Assembly (NCBI RefSeq): GCF_030068605.1
Contig: NZ_JASJOU010000002.1
Span: 186,001-250,000, forward strand
Direction: 5' to 3'
Length of the DNA stretch: 64,000 bases
DNA from: Xanthocytophaga agilis
GTDB taxonomy: Bacteria > Bacteroidota > Bacteroidia > Cytophagales > 172606-1
The notes below the pieces were generated by a model that worked only from the letters and a program-made list of their open reading frames with translations, did not search any database and was not told the DNA's origin. Positions 25,836 through 33,624 of this stretch are shown here, piece after piece. Positions within the stretch are counted from its first letter, which is position 1. The number at the start of each line of letters is the position of its first letter. The translations under genes and the position numbers were made by a program.

Positions 25836-26447
25836 CTATGCCTGCCAGAGGTCGAGTAAATTTATAAATTCCTGTTGGATTAACTGTGCCTTATCATTAG
25901 CATACCAGGCATGTACTTTCTCATACATTTGTTCCTGAGTCATAGTGCCTGGATTGTATTTAAAATCCATAACAAACTTCTGAACTTCTACCGGACGAGG
26001 CCCCCAGGTGCCTAGCTCTTCCAGGGTATCTTTTTTCAAAGCAATAAGTTTAGGGATTGAACGGCTTGTACCTGTCAGATAAGCATCCATAATTAGGGGA
26101 TTTTCATCCCGAAGTACTATTCGTAAGGAAATAGTGGGATTTATAGAAGCCATTTTTGCGATAGCAGGAATATTTTGCGCAGCATCCCCACACCATGCTT
26201 CTGTCACAACAACCCAGATCATAGGTGTTTTACAATTTTGTAACTTAGTTATAAGGTCATGTCTTAAAACAATTGTCTTATCCCACTTACGCATCCGTTG
26301 TCGGTTCAATTCTGTATATTTCACCAGTCCTTCTGACTGATTGGGACCAGTGGTTTTATGCTCCGATAACAATTTATCAATGAGATCTTTATATTGTTCA
26401 TACGACATGGCATGATCAATATCCTGTTGAAAAATAACCTGTTGCAT
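25836..26447 (-). CDS. Thioredoxin-fold family protein with single active-site cysteine
   Basis: The 203-residue product has VTEAWCGDAAQNIP at about residues 81-94, the place of the CxxC redox site in thioredoxins, but the second Cys is replaced by Ala (CGDA). This variant defines a Bacteroidota thioredoxin-like family. The fold strands (IWVVVTEAWCGDA; SLRIVLRDEN; PKLIALKK) are conserved. With one Cys it cannot form the normal disulfide cycle, so a monothiol or binding role is more likely. The function is not known. The product is cytosolic. Confidence 0.8.
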   Translation of the reverse strand: MQQVIFQQDIDHAMSYEQYKDLIDKLLSEHKTTGPNQSEGLVKYTELNRQRMRKWDKTIVLRHDLITKLQNCKTPMIWVVVTEAWCGDAAQNIPAIAKMASINPTISLRIVLRDENPLIMDAYLTGTSRSIPKLIALKKDTLEELGTWGPRPVEVQKFVMDFKYNPGTMTQEQMYEKVHAWYANDKAQLIQQEFINLLDLWQA

Positions 26448-26621
26448 GTTTCTTGTTATAACTATATTGTCCCAATCAAACTTTTATTCTACTCACAAAA
26501 GTTCCATAATCCTGTAAAGCAACATCAGCAATGCTTCTTAAGAAAGAAGGACACTCAAATAGCATTATGTTACATAAATATGGGATAGTAATCCATGAAG
26601 GATGGAAAAAGGGGAACGTTT

Positions 26622-26653
26622 TTTGTCTGCCATAAATTCTTCCTCTATTTTTG
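26622..26653 (+). promoter_or_regulatory. Bacteroidota-type promoter for the sigma-factor gene
   Basis: TTTG at 26622-26625 and TATTTTTG at 26646-26653, separated by 20 nt, fit exactly the Bacteroidota housekeeping promoter form (-33 TTTG, 19-21 nt, -7 TAnnTTTG). The start site would be near 26660, giving a leader of about 40 nt before the ATG at 26701. Confidence 0.65.
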
Positions 26654-26700
26654 TGAAATCGGGGTTACCAAATCCCCTCTATGCCATTAACCATTGAACT

Positions 26701-27282
26701 ATGTCAGACGAAAATATAATAGCACGCATCCGGCAAGGTGATGAATCAAAATTGATGGCTATTTATCGAGCATACCGAAACGATTTCATTTTTTGGGCAA
26801 TGCGTCATTTCTCTTGTAATGAAGAAATTGCCAAAGATGTTTTTCAGGTTGCGATAACTATCTTTTATGAGAACATTATGTCGGGTAAACTTTCCAAGCT
26901 GAGCAGCTCTGTTAAAACCTATCTTTTTGCTATTGGAAAAAACAAATTACATGAAAATCAGGTAGCCAGAGAACGGGACCTGAAAATTCAGCAGTTTGAA
27001 CAAGATAAAATAAAAGATGGTTTTCAGTTAGAGAATATTGAAGGTGAGACTTCAGAAGAGAAAGAAGGGATGTACAAAATGCTGGAAAAAGCGTTAGTGG
27101 AATTGGGCGAGCCTTGTCGCACTGTACTGGAGATGTATTATTATCAGGATTTAAGTATTGAGGAACTGGCTACTAAAATGGATTACAAAAGCACAGATTC
27201 TGCCAAGACACAAAAGTACAAATGTTTAACCCGATTAAAGAAAATCTTTCAGGAGTCTGTTCCTGGCATTAAAAATATATAG
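26701..27282 (+). CDS. ECF-type RNA polymerase sigma factor
   Basis: The 193-residue product has region 2 (about residues 18-88: LMAIYRAYRNDFIFWAMRHF; CNEEIAKDVFQVAITIFYEN) and region 4 (about residues 130-180: ELGEPCRTVLEMYYYQDLSI; EELATKMDYKS), the length and two-domain form of ECF sigma factors. These bind core RNA polymerase and direct it to alternative promoters, usually under control of an anti-sigma factor. The next gene, 144 bp downstream on the same strand, has the layout of a Bacteroidota anti-sigma-like TPR protein. Confidence 0.9.
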   Translation: MSDENIIARIRQGDESKLMAIYRAYRNDFIFWAMRHFSCNEEIAKDVFQVAITIFYENIMSGKLSKLSSSVKTYLFAIGKNKLHENQVARERDLKIQQFEQDKIKDGFQLENIEGETSEEKEGMYKMLEKALVELGEPCRTVLEMYYYQDLSIEELATKMDYKSTDSAKTQKYKCLTRLKKIFQESVPGIKNI

Positions 27283-27426
27283 GATCTTAGAATGATACAA
27301 GTATACTCTTTACCTACTATATAGATTGGAATACACCTCTTAAAGAAGTTGTTTAAAGTAAAATATTTTCTCAGCTATCCGATTAGTCCAAACACTTTGG
27401 AATAAAAATTGCAAACACTATACATT

Positions 27427-28161
27427 ATGGAAAATACAGAATTAATCGAACGGTACTTTGAAGGCAAACTAAGTCCTCACGAGAGAAAGGAATTCGAAAC
27501 TCGGGTAGCTCAGGAAACTTCCTTTTCAGAAGAGGTTGCTTTACAAAGAACGATACGCGAAGGTTTACGCGCTGTTGGACGTGGACGGATGCTATCTAAA
27601 CTGGAAGAAGTTGAAAGTAACATGTCAGCCTATCATCCTCCTACTCAGGTTATTCGATTTGATGAACGTACACGTCAACGCTTTTACTGGGCAGCAGCAG
27701 CAGCTATCGTGTTACTGATACCTGTATATCTCCTGTTGAAAGCGAATGTCTCTCATGATGCACTTTTTGCACGCTATTTCACTCCATATGAAAATACGGC
27801 AACTCAATCTGCCAACCAGGATCCTTTAAATCATGCTCTACAGCTATATCGTGCCAAAAACTATGCACAGGCATTAGGCATACTGGAAACACTGGAAGAT
27901 AAAGGAAACGCATCTGACTCAGCCTTGTTTTACAAAGCGAATGTACATATGCAACTGGAACAGCCCACTGAAGCCATTACAACACTAAAACAGATCTCCT
28001 CTACATCTACATTTTATGATGAGGCACAGTGGTATCTTGCATTAGCTTACTTCCAGAATAAAGAAACGAACAAAGCAAAGGAACTATTGACAAATATTGC
28101 TCAAACACCTGCACATCCTTATCATCAACAAGCACAGGAGTTGTCAAAAGAGTTGAAGTAA
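27427..28161 (+). CDS. Putative anti-sigma factor with C-terminal TPR repeats
   Basis: From ATG 27427 the 244-residue product has an N-terminal cytosolic helical part (IERYFEGKLSPHERKEFETR), which resembles the anti-sigma start found after ECF sigma genes in Bacteroidota, then a membrane span at about residues 90-107 (WAAAAAIVLLIPVYLLL) and an exterior TPR-like part (ALQLYRAKNYAQALGILE; AQWYLALAYFQNKETNKAKE). This fits a membrane anti-sigma that senses a periplasmic signal by TPR contacts. Context is the preceding sigma gene. No proteolysis motif is seen. Confidence 0.7.
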   Translation: MENTELIERYFEGKLSPHERKEFETRVAQETSFSEEVALQRTIREGLRAVGRGRMLSKLEEVESNMSAYHPPTQVIRFDERTRQRFYWAAAAAIVLLIPVYLLLKANVSHDALFARYFTPYENTATQSANQDPLNHALQLYRAKNYAQALGILETLEDKGNASDSALFYKANVHMQLEQPTEAITTLKQISSTSTFYDEAQWYLALAYFQNKETNKAKELLTNIAQTPAHPYHQQAQELSKELK

Positions 28162-28174
28162 TTCGCTATAAGTG

Positions 28175-28214
28175 GTTCCGGATCGACATATTCTCAGCTA
28201 TCTCAATCCGGAAC
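28175..28214 (+). terminator. Hairpin terminator
   Basis: GTTCCGGAT (28175-28183) pairs with ATCCGGAAC (28206-28214), with a 22-nt loop, followed by TTATTAT. It lies between the convergent TPR gene and K+ channel gene. Confidence 0.45.
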
Positions 28215-28217
28215 TTA

Positions 28218-29216
28218 TTATAAGACTCCTATTTTTTTACTTACATCTCTGATTTGCTCCAGTGCTCCCATTAGAATCAAACGATCACCAGTATGTAACT
28301 GAACAGCCGGAGCAGGATTGAGTATATAATCTCCAGCTATTGTTTTTACTCCCAATACTGTAGCACCAGTAGTACGCCAGGCATCCAAATCAACCAAGCT
28401 GACATTTTTATCCACAATCAGTTCAGCAATCTGAAAGTTATCACTCATCTGTGTACTTAGTAAGTCGATAAATTCTTTTACGTCTGGCATTAGAGTGAGC
28501 ATAGCCATATGCGCCCCTCCTATTGTATCAGGCATAATCACATTGTTAGCACCAGCAATCTTCAGTTTGCGAACACTGGTATAATCTGAAGCACGACTAA
28601 TAATGGTAATCTTTCTATTGAGATCGCGTGCCGTTAATACTACAAATACATTATCTGCATCGTTAGGCATAGCACAAATCAATGAACGAGCACGATCTAT
28701 TCCTGCTTCCAGCAATATTTCATCTTTGGTAGCATCTGCTATCATTCTGTGTGTTAAAGGAAAGTCTGCATTCTCAAATTTGTCCGCGTTCATCTCAACG
28801 ACCACAAATGGAATTTTATTTCTGTATAAAACAGAGGCAGCCTCTCTTCCATTACGTCCAAATCCACAGACAATTACATGATCTCTAATCTCATTAAGGG
28901 CTTCTTTCATTTTAAAGGCTTTGTAAGACTGAATAAACTCCCCATCAAACACAAAACGACTCACTACTGTGATAAAATAGGTAAAAATGCTGATGTTAAA
29001 CAATATCAGAAAGATAGTAAAGACCCTTCCTGTAGATGATAAAGGATGCACCTCTGTAAATCCAACTGTCGATACGGTAATAGATGTCATATAAAGAGCA
29101 TCTAACCATGAATAATTTTCTATCACCACATATCCAACTACACCTGACAAGATAGATCCTGCAAAAAGTAGTAGAGGAATATAAATCTTAGAGATAACGT
29201 ATAGATAAGACCGCAT
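28218..29216 (-). CDS. Potassium channel with RCK (TrkA-N/TrkA-C) domain
   Basis: From ATG 29216 the 332-residue product has two membrane spans with the pore loop between them (SITVSTVGFTEVHPLS, about residues 45-60), then a Rossmann RCK domain (DHVIVCGFGRNGREAA) and a TrkA-C domain near the C-terminus (YILNPAPAVQLHTGDRLILM). The filter reads TVGFTE where canonical K+ channels have TVGYGD/E. This change is common in related bacterial sequences but alters ion preference in principle. The product is an inner-membrane ion channel gated by a ligand bound to the RCK ring. Confidence 0.9.
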   Translation of the reverse strand: MRSYLYVISKIYIPLLLFAGSILSGVVGYVVIENYSWLDALYMTSITVSTVGFTEVHPLSSTGRVFTIFLILFNISIFTYFITVVSRFVFDGEFIQSYKAFKMKEALNEIRDHVIVCGFGRNGREAASVLYRNKIPFVVVEMNADKFENADFPLTHRMIADATKDEILLEAGIDRARSLICAMPNDADNVFVVLTARDLNRKITIISRASDYTSVRKLKIAGANNVIMPDTIGGAHMAMLTLMPDVKEFIDLLSTQMSDNFQIAELIVDKNVSLVDLDAWRTTGATVLGVKTIAGDYILNPAPAVQLHTGDRLILMGALEQIRDVSKKIGVL

Positions 29217-29271
29217 GTAAATTGAGTAACAGAGTACAAGACACAACTTACAAAATTTTGTTATTACTAAT

Positions 29272-29338
29272 AACTCATAAACTAAGAGGCAACTTTACAA
29301 ATGATGTATTTGTAAAGTTGCCTCTTAGTTTATGAGTT
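29272..29338. terminator. Very long perfect hairpin after the TonB receptor gene
   Basis: A perfect 31-bp inverted repeat: arm 29272-29302, 5-nt loop (GATGT), arm 29308-29338. It lies 11 bp beyond the stop of the receptor gene (29349) on the minus strand and 56 bp upstream of the channel start. A stem of this length is longer than usual terminators. Function as terminator is likely. Confidence 0.7.
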
Positions 29339-29348
29339 TTATATTTTC

Positions 29349-31712
29349 TTAGAACTTAAGATTTAAAGATAAGAGAAAATTAGTTCCTGCTTGTGGGTAA
29401 TAATAATTTTCGGTAGTAAATGTACCTTCAGAGATATAGCTGAATGTATATCCGTTGGATTCATACAGGTAATTGAAAAGATTGTTTACCAATAAATTGA
29501 GTCCAATTTCCTTCACAAACTTTGGTTTAATCATATAGTTGACCCGAATATCGTTTACAAAAAAACTATTTAGTTTACGATTATTGCTGGAGGTATTATC
29601 CAGATATTGCTTTCCTACATATTTAGATAACCAGCTTACTTCCAGGCCAGCCAGAGGTTTATAGGATAAAGTTCCGGCAGCAATAATATTTGGAGAAAAT
29701 GAAATATCTGTCTCTTTATACTTCTTCACCTCCTGTATCTGTGTATCGTAGTTATCAATATACTCCTGGTAGTTACGAATCTTGTTTTTACTGAACGTTG
29801 CATTAGCACCTAGCGTCCATTTTGACGAAAGTTTCACATTTCCTTCTACTTCAACTCCCATACGATAACTTCGTGCAATATTGGTTCGGGTATATGCACC
29901 TACATCGTTAATTTGCCCGGTAAGTACCAGTTGATTTTTATAATTCATCAGATAATAATTGGCAGATAGAAGATAGCTCTTATTTTGTTTTCGAAATCCT
30001 ACCTCCAGATTCTGTAAGCTTTCAGGCTTAGGGCGACTATCTGGAGTAGACTGAACAAAATCATCCCGGGTAGGTTCCCGATGGCCGACACTATAGGAAG
30101 CATAAGCACTGTTTTCATCAGAAAACAGATAGGTAATACCTACTTTGGGATTAAAGAAGTTATAGGTAGCAGATTGCTCTATATTACGCAGATTATGGTC
30201 AAAGCCAAGAAATGAGTAAGCAATATATCGATATTGTAAATCCAAAAAGGCATTAAACTTGTCTGAAAAATCATAATTCCCCTTTGCATAGAAATTGATA
30301 TCTCCTTTACTGGCATCATCATTATAATATCGTTGTCTGATTTCACTGGTACTGGCAAATCTTGCCCATATTATCTCCCCATAATGTTCACCAGTATAAT
30401 TATTTGCTCCGCCACCCAATATTGCAGAGAATCGTTTTAATGTATTATAACTGACAGACCAAACCAGACCATAAAAATCATTATTTAACCAACGCCTCCG
30501 AATTAAATCCGTTGCCGTAATCACAGAATCTCCAATACTAATAGAAGGAAGATTATAGGAACTCAAGCTCTCTCCTGGTTTATATTCTTCATAGTAGCCT
30601 TCTCCATGTGTATAATGTAGTGCTAGGTTAGCATTCCAATTACGATTAAACTCATGTGTCAGGAAGAGCTGATAATGATCTTGCTGGTAATTATCAGTCT
30701 GATTATCATACGTATAGGCATTATATGTACGATCCGTCTTCAGAAGATATTCAGGTACACCATTCCATGCCTGATAGGTCACTTCTTTACCAGAAAAGAC
30801 ATTGAACTTAATCATAGTGCCACCAGCATAATATCCACCCGATAAAAAGAAGGATTTCAGATTGCTGGACGCTCTGTCTACATACCCATCTGAACTGATT
30901 TTTGATAGCCGTCCGTCAAAAGTCCATTTCCCATTTATCAGGCCTGTACCTACCCGGGCAGTATGTTTCCAGGTGTTAAAAGATCCATAGGCATTGTTGA
31001 TTTCGGCATAATGTTTTTCATTCAGCTGATTTGTCTGCACATTCACACTTGCGCCAAAAGAAGCAGCACCATTTGTTGATGTACCAACACCCCGTTGAAT
31101 CTGAATATTGTCAACAGACGAAGCAAAATCGGGCATATTTACCCAATACACTCCATGTGATTCCGCATCATTAAGAGGAATACCATTGACAGTGACATTA
31201 ATACGCGTAGGATCACTTCCCCGAATGCGAATACCTGTATATCCTACTCCTGCACCTGCATCAGAACTAACGACAACAGAAGGAGTTTGATTTAATAGAA
31301 ATGGAAGGTCTTGTCCAAGATTCTGTTTGGCGAGTGTCGCTTTGTCCACAGAAGTAAAAGTAGTGCCTGATTTCTGCGAAGCTCTTGTTGCAGCAACTAC
31401 GATTTCGTCTGCTATGTATTCCATCTTTTTCAAATCGATATCCAGTATCTGATCTGAAGTTAAGTCGATTTCCCTACTTAATTTTTCATATCCGATAAAG
31501 CTGATTATCACTACATACTTTCCAGAAGGGAGATTACGCAAATAATATCTGCCATCAGTCATTGAGAGAGAGCCTTTAAAAGTATTTTGCAGACTTACCG
31601 TAGCGCCTGGCAATGGCTGTCCTGCAGAGGTTACTTTACCCGAAATAGTGTATTGTGCCCATGACAAAGATGCTAGCATCATTGCCATAAAAAGAAGAGT
31701 AAATTTCTTCAT
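29349..31712 (-). CDS. TonB-dependent outer-membrane receptor, thiamine-regulated
   Basis: From ATG 31712 the 787-residue product has a signal peptide (KKFTLLFMAMMLASLSWAQ), a CarboxypepD_reg-like domain (about residues 20-105: GKVTSAGQPLPGATVSLQN), a plug domain (about 110-230: PSVVVSSDAGAGVGYTGIRI; QIQRGVGTSTNGAASFGASV) and a 22-strand barrel to the terminal aromatic F (LLSLNLKF). Upstream the frame is open to 31922 but that part overlaps a TPP riboswitch, which fixes the start. Riboswitch control indicates a receptor for thiamine or its precursors. This family has been linked to thiamine by comparative genomics in Bacteroidota. Confidence 0.92.
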   Translation of the reverse strand: MKKFTLLFMAMMLASLSWAQYTISGKVTSAGQPLPGATVSLQNTFKGSLSMTDGRYYLRNLPSGKYVVIISFIGYEKLSREIDLTSDQILDIDLKKMEYIADEIVVAATRASQKSGTTFTSVDKATLAKQNLGQDLPFLLNQTPSVVVSSDAGAGVGYTGIRIRGSDPTRINVTVNGIPLNDAESHGVYWVNMPDFASSVDNIQIQRGVGTSTNGAASFGASVNVQTNQLNEKHYAEINNAYGSFNTWKHTARVGTGLINGKWTFDGRLSKISSDGYVDRASSNLKSFFLSGGYYAGGTMIKFNVFSGKEVTYQAWNGVPEYLLKTDRTYNAYTYDNQTDNYQQDHYQLFLTHEFNRNWNANLALHYTHGEGYYEEYKPGESLSSYNLPSISIGDSVITATDLIRRRWLNNDFYGLVWSVSYNTLKRFSAILGGGANNYTGEHYGEIIWARFASTSEIRQRYYNDDASKGDINFYAKGNYDFSDKFNAFLDLQYRYIAYSFLGFDHNLRNIEQSATYNFFNPKVGITYLFSDENSAYASYSVGHREPTRDDFVQSTPDSRPKPESLQNLEVGFRKQNKSYLLSANYYLMNYKNQLVLTGQINDVGAYTRTNIARSYRMGVEVEGNVKLSSKWTLGANATFSKNKIRNYQEYIDNYDTQIQEVKKYKETDISFSPNIIAAGTLSYKPLAGLEVSWLSKYVGKQYLDNTSSNNRKLNSFFVNDIRVNYMIKPKFVKEIGLNLLVNNLFNYLYESNGYTFSYISEGTFTTENYYYPQAGTNFLLSLNLKF

Positions 31713-31753
31713 GAATGCAATTGAAGTTTTGCAGGATAAAACATAAGGTATGC

Positions 31754-31853
31754 CAGGGGCTGACAAGCCTTCTTTTGTCTTTTCCTTCGTCGGTACTAAC
31801 CGAATCAGGTTCAAGGGTATGATCTCAGCCCGTAATAATAAGGCACCCCTAAG
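31754..31853 (-). ncRNA. TPP riboswitch (THI element)
   Basis: On the minus strand the segment reads AGGGGTGCC, then GGGCTGAGATCATACCC, TTGAACCTGAT, TTAGTACCGACGAAGG and closes with CAGCCCCT pairing with the first AGGGG. These are the conserved P1, P2-P3 and P4-P5 elements of the TPP riboswitch, including the invariant CTGAGA and ACCTGAT. It ends 42 nt before the ATG at 31712, so it acts in cis on the TonB receptor gene by folding over the ribosome site or terminating transcription when TPP is abundant. Confidence 0.95.
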
Positions 31854-31924
31854 ACCAATTATTCTTACATTATAATTGTATTCTCTTAGTATGATAGGTT
31901 CTCTAAAAAATAAAGAGAACACTG

Positions 31925-31932
31925 CAAAGGTA
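31925..31932 (-). promoter_or_regulatory. -7-like element upstream of the riboswitch
   Basis: On the minus strand TACCTTTG fits TAnnTTTG exactly, about 70 nt upstream of the riboswitch start. No matching -33 TTTG at the right spacing was seen, so this is a weak promoter call. Confidence 0.3.
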
Positions 31933-32456
31933 TAAAATTTATGTATGTGTTTGACTAATCTTCTAAAAAACTTACCTGCAGTTCTTTTGATGTTAGCATA
32001 AAATTAATTTCTGATCACCTATAATACATATACAACAAACTGGTAATCAAAAGCATCTAAAAGACATAAATTTCAAAAAATGGGATAAAATTACTCTACA
32101 AACCTTATTCTTTATTTATTAAACGAGCTTCATTGTGCCAATGCACGAACATTTATACTTAAAAACATAAAAATGATTTTTAAATACATAAATGAAAAAT
32201 AGGAATAATTGTAACTCCAAAATTCGCACTATTTTTCATTACTTATTTATAAATACAGCAACTGCTAATTTTAATATCCAGTTGTCTTTTTTTATTCTAT
32301 TATTGCATCCATCTATATATACTTTCTTTAAAAAGAATCTATTACATTGTTCATTATCTGCCCTCTATGATTATTAAATAGTCAATAAAGACATTATTTT
32401 TGTTTGATCATTTATAAATTAGTTATACTACATATAAAAATTCCTTCTTAAAGATC
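31933..32456. other. 520-bp AT-rich intergenic stretch
   Basis: Divergent spacer between the receptor gene and the STAS-like gene. No RNA or gene seen. Short frames appear to be chance. Confidence 0.35.
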
Positions 32457-32861
32457 ATGGAAAAGATATCTTATTACAAGGCCCCCCACGTAGAAGTGGT
32501 GTACAATCCAACACATCAAACTGTTGAGTATAAATGGATTGGTTTCGTTAACGATGCAAAAGCCAAAGAAGGTATGCAAAAAATAACAGAAGCGATCATT
32601 AAATACAAAGCGCCTTTTATGATAGCTGATCTGATCGAGTTTAAAGGTGGCTTGCCTGAAACAGCTCAGTATGTCAACGACATTTGGAGTGAAGATCTTA
32701 AGAAAGCAGGTTTACAGAAAATCGCATTAAATTTGCCTGAAAGCATTTTCGGAGAAATCACGAATAAGAAAGCCTTGGGAGAAAAGTTTGTTTCTCTGCA
32801 TACTGTAGAAAAATTCGCAGCATCTTTTGAGCAAGCTTATCAATGGTTTAAAAGCAAATAA
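32457..32861 (+). CDS. STAS/SpoIIAA-like protein A
   Basis: The 134-residue product has the alternating strand and helix pattern of the SpoIIAA/STAS-like (lipid-binding Sec14-related in some annotations) fold: VEVVYNPTHQTVEYKWIGFV, then helix KEGMQKITEAIIKYKAPFMI and terminal helix FEQAYQWFK. A second protein with the same pattern lies 3.3 kb away (36167-36568). Both have no membrane span and no catalytic motif. In Bacteroidota, genes of this family often stand alone, and their function is unknown. Confidence 0.7.
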   Translation: MEKISYYKAPHVEVVYNPTHQTVEYKWIGFVNDAKAKEGMQKITEAIIKYKAPFMIADLIEFKGGLPETAQYVNDIWSEDLKKAGLQKIALNLPESIFGEITNKKALGEKFVSLHTVEKFAASFEQAYQWFKSK

Positions 32862-32864
32862 AAG

Positions 32865-32900
32865 AAAGAATCCCACTGCACACAAACAGTGGGATTCTTT
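32865..32900. terminator. Bidirectional terminator
   Basis: AAAGAATCCCACTG (32865-32878) and CAGTGGGATTCTTT (32887-32900) form a perfect 14-bp stem with an 8-nt loop between convergent genes. Confidence 0.85.
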
Positions 32901-32905
32901 TTAAC

Positions 32906-33577
32906 TTAATTATTGAAATATTTGATAATCAACTGGCATTTCTCACAATCCTGAATGTCGGCAAATACAGGTGTATCCTCAAATAAAAAATCTTTGTATT
33001 CAACAATATCAAGTGGTTGGTAACCAAAGCGATTTACATACACATGCTGAGAGATTGGTCCTGTTGCTTCTCCAATTGCACCTTTAAAGTTTTTTGACTG
33101 TGCAAGTTTTTCCGCTTCCAGAGTAAGTTCATCAATAATCCCTTTTCCAGCAAATTCTTTTCGTACCCCTCCCATAAATAAATGGTATAATTCTCCCTGC
33201 TCTACAACATTCTGGCTTTTAAATTTATTGGTCAGCTCTTCCAGTAATCCAAAGATTGGGAAGAACTTTTCTGAGATTGTCTCAATCCCTTCAGGAAGTT
33301 CAGTGATAAAATCTTCACAAACCAAACATCCAATAACTTCTCCAGATACACTGTCCTTTGCAACAACAGACAATCCATCTGTTACAGCTTTATTTACAAA
33401 CAACTTTGCAAAATGATCAAATTCCTTTTTGGAAATACCAAGTAACTTAGTCATAGGTTCTCCATAAGTAAAAGTAGAAGCAATGCAGTCTACAGCACCT
33501 TCCACATCATCTTTAGTAAGTACACTGAAAGTAATTGTTCCTTGTGCAGGTGCAGATGAATAAACAGCGTTTAGCAT
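32906..33577 (-). CDS. GNAT acetyltransferase resembling arylalkylamine N-acetyltransferases
   Basis: The 223-residue product has GNAT strands: SVVAKDSVSGEVIGCLVCED, then GVRKEFAGKGIIDEL as the acetyl-CoA loop (motif A, Q/RxxGxG/A type), and a final motif VNRFGYQPLDIVEYKDF. The opening FTYGEPMTKLLGISKKEFDH resembles the EPL.../EP-type start of insect AANATs (dopamine N-acetyltransferases), which is unusual in bacterial GNATs. The gene lies 47 bp downstream of an aromatic-amino-acid-type decarboxylase in the same orientation, so it likely acetylates the amine that enzyme makes. Substrate inferred from context. Confidence 0.75.
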   Translation of the reverse strand: MLNAVYSSAPAQGTITFSVLTKDDVEGAVDCIASTFTYGEPMTKLLGISKKEFDHFAKLFVNKAVTDGLSVVAKDSVSGEVIGCLVCEDFITELPEGIETISEKFFPIFGLLEELTNKFKSQNVVEQGELYHLFMGGVRKEFAGKGIIDELTLEAEKLAQSKNFKGAIGEATGPISQHVYVNRFGYQPLDIVEYKDFLFEDTPVFADIQDCEKCQLIIKYFNN

Positions 33578-33624
33578 AAATTAGATAAAGGGTTTTGAGA
33601 TTATAGGATGAATTATAACTAGGT

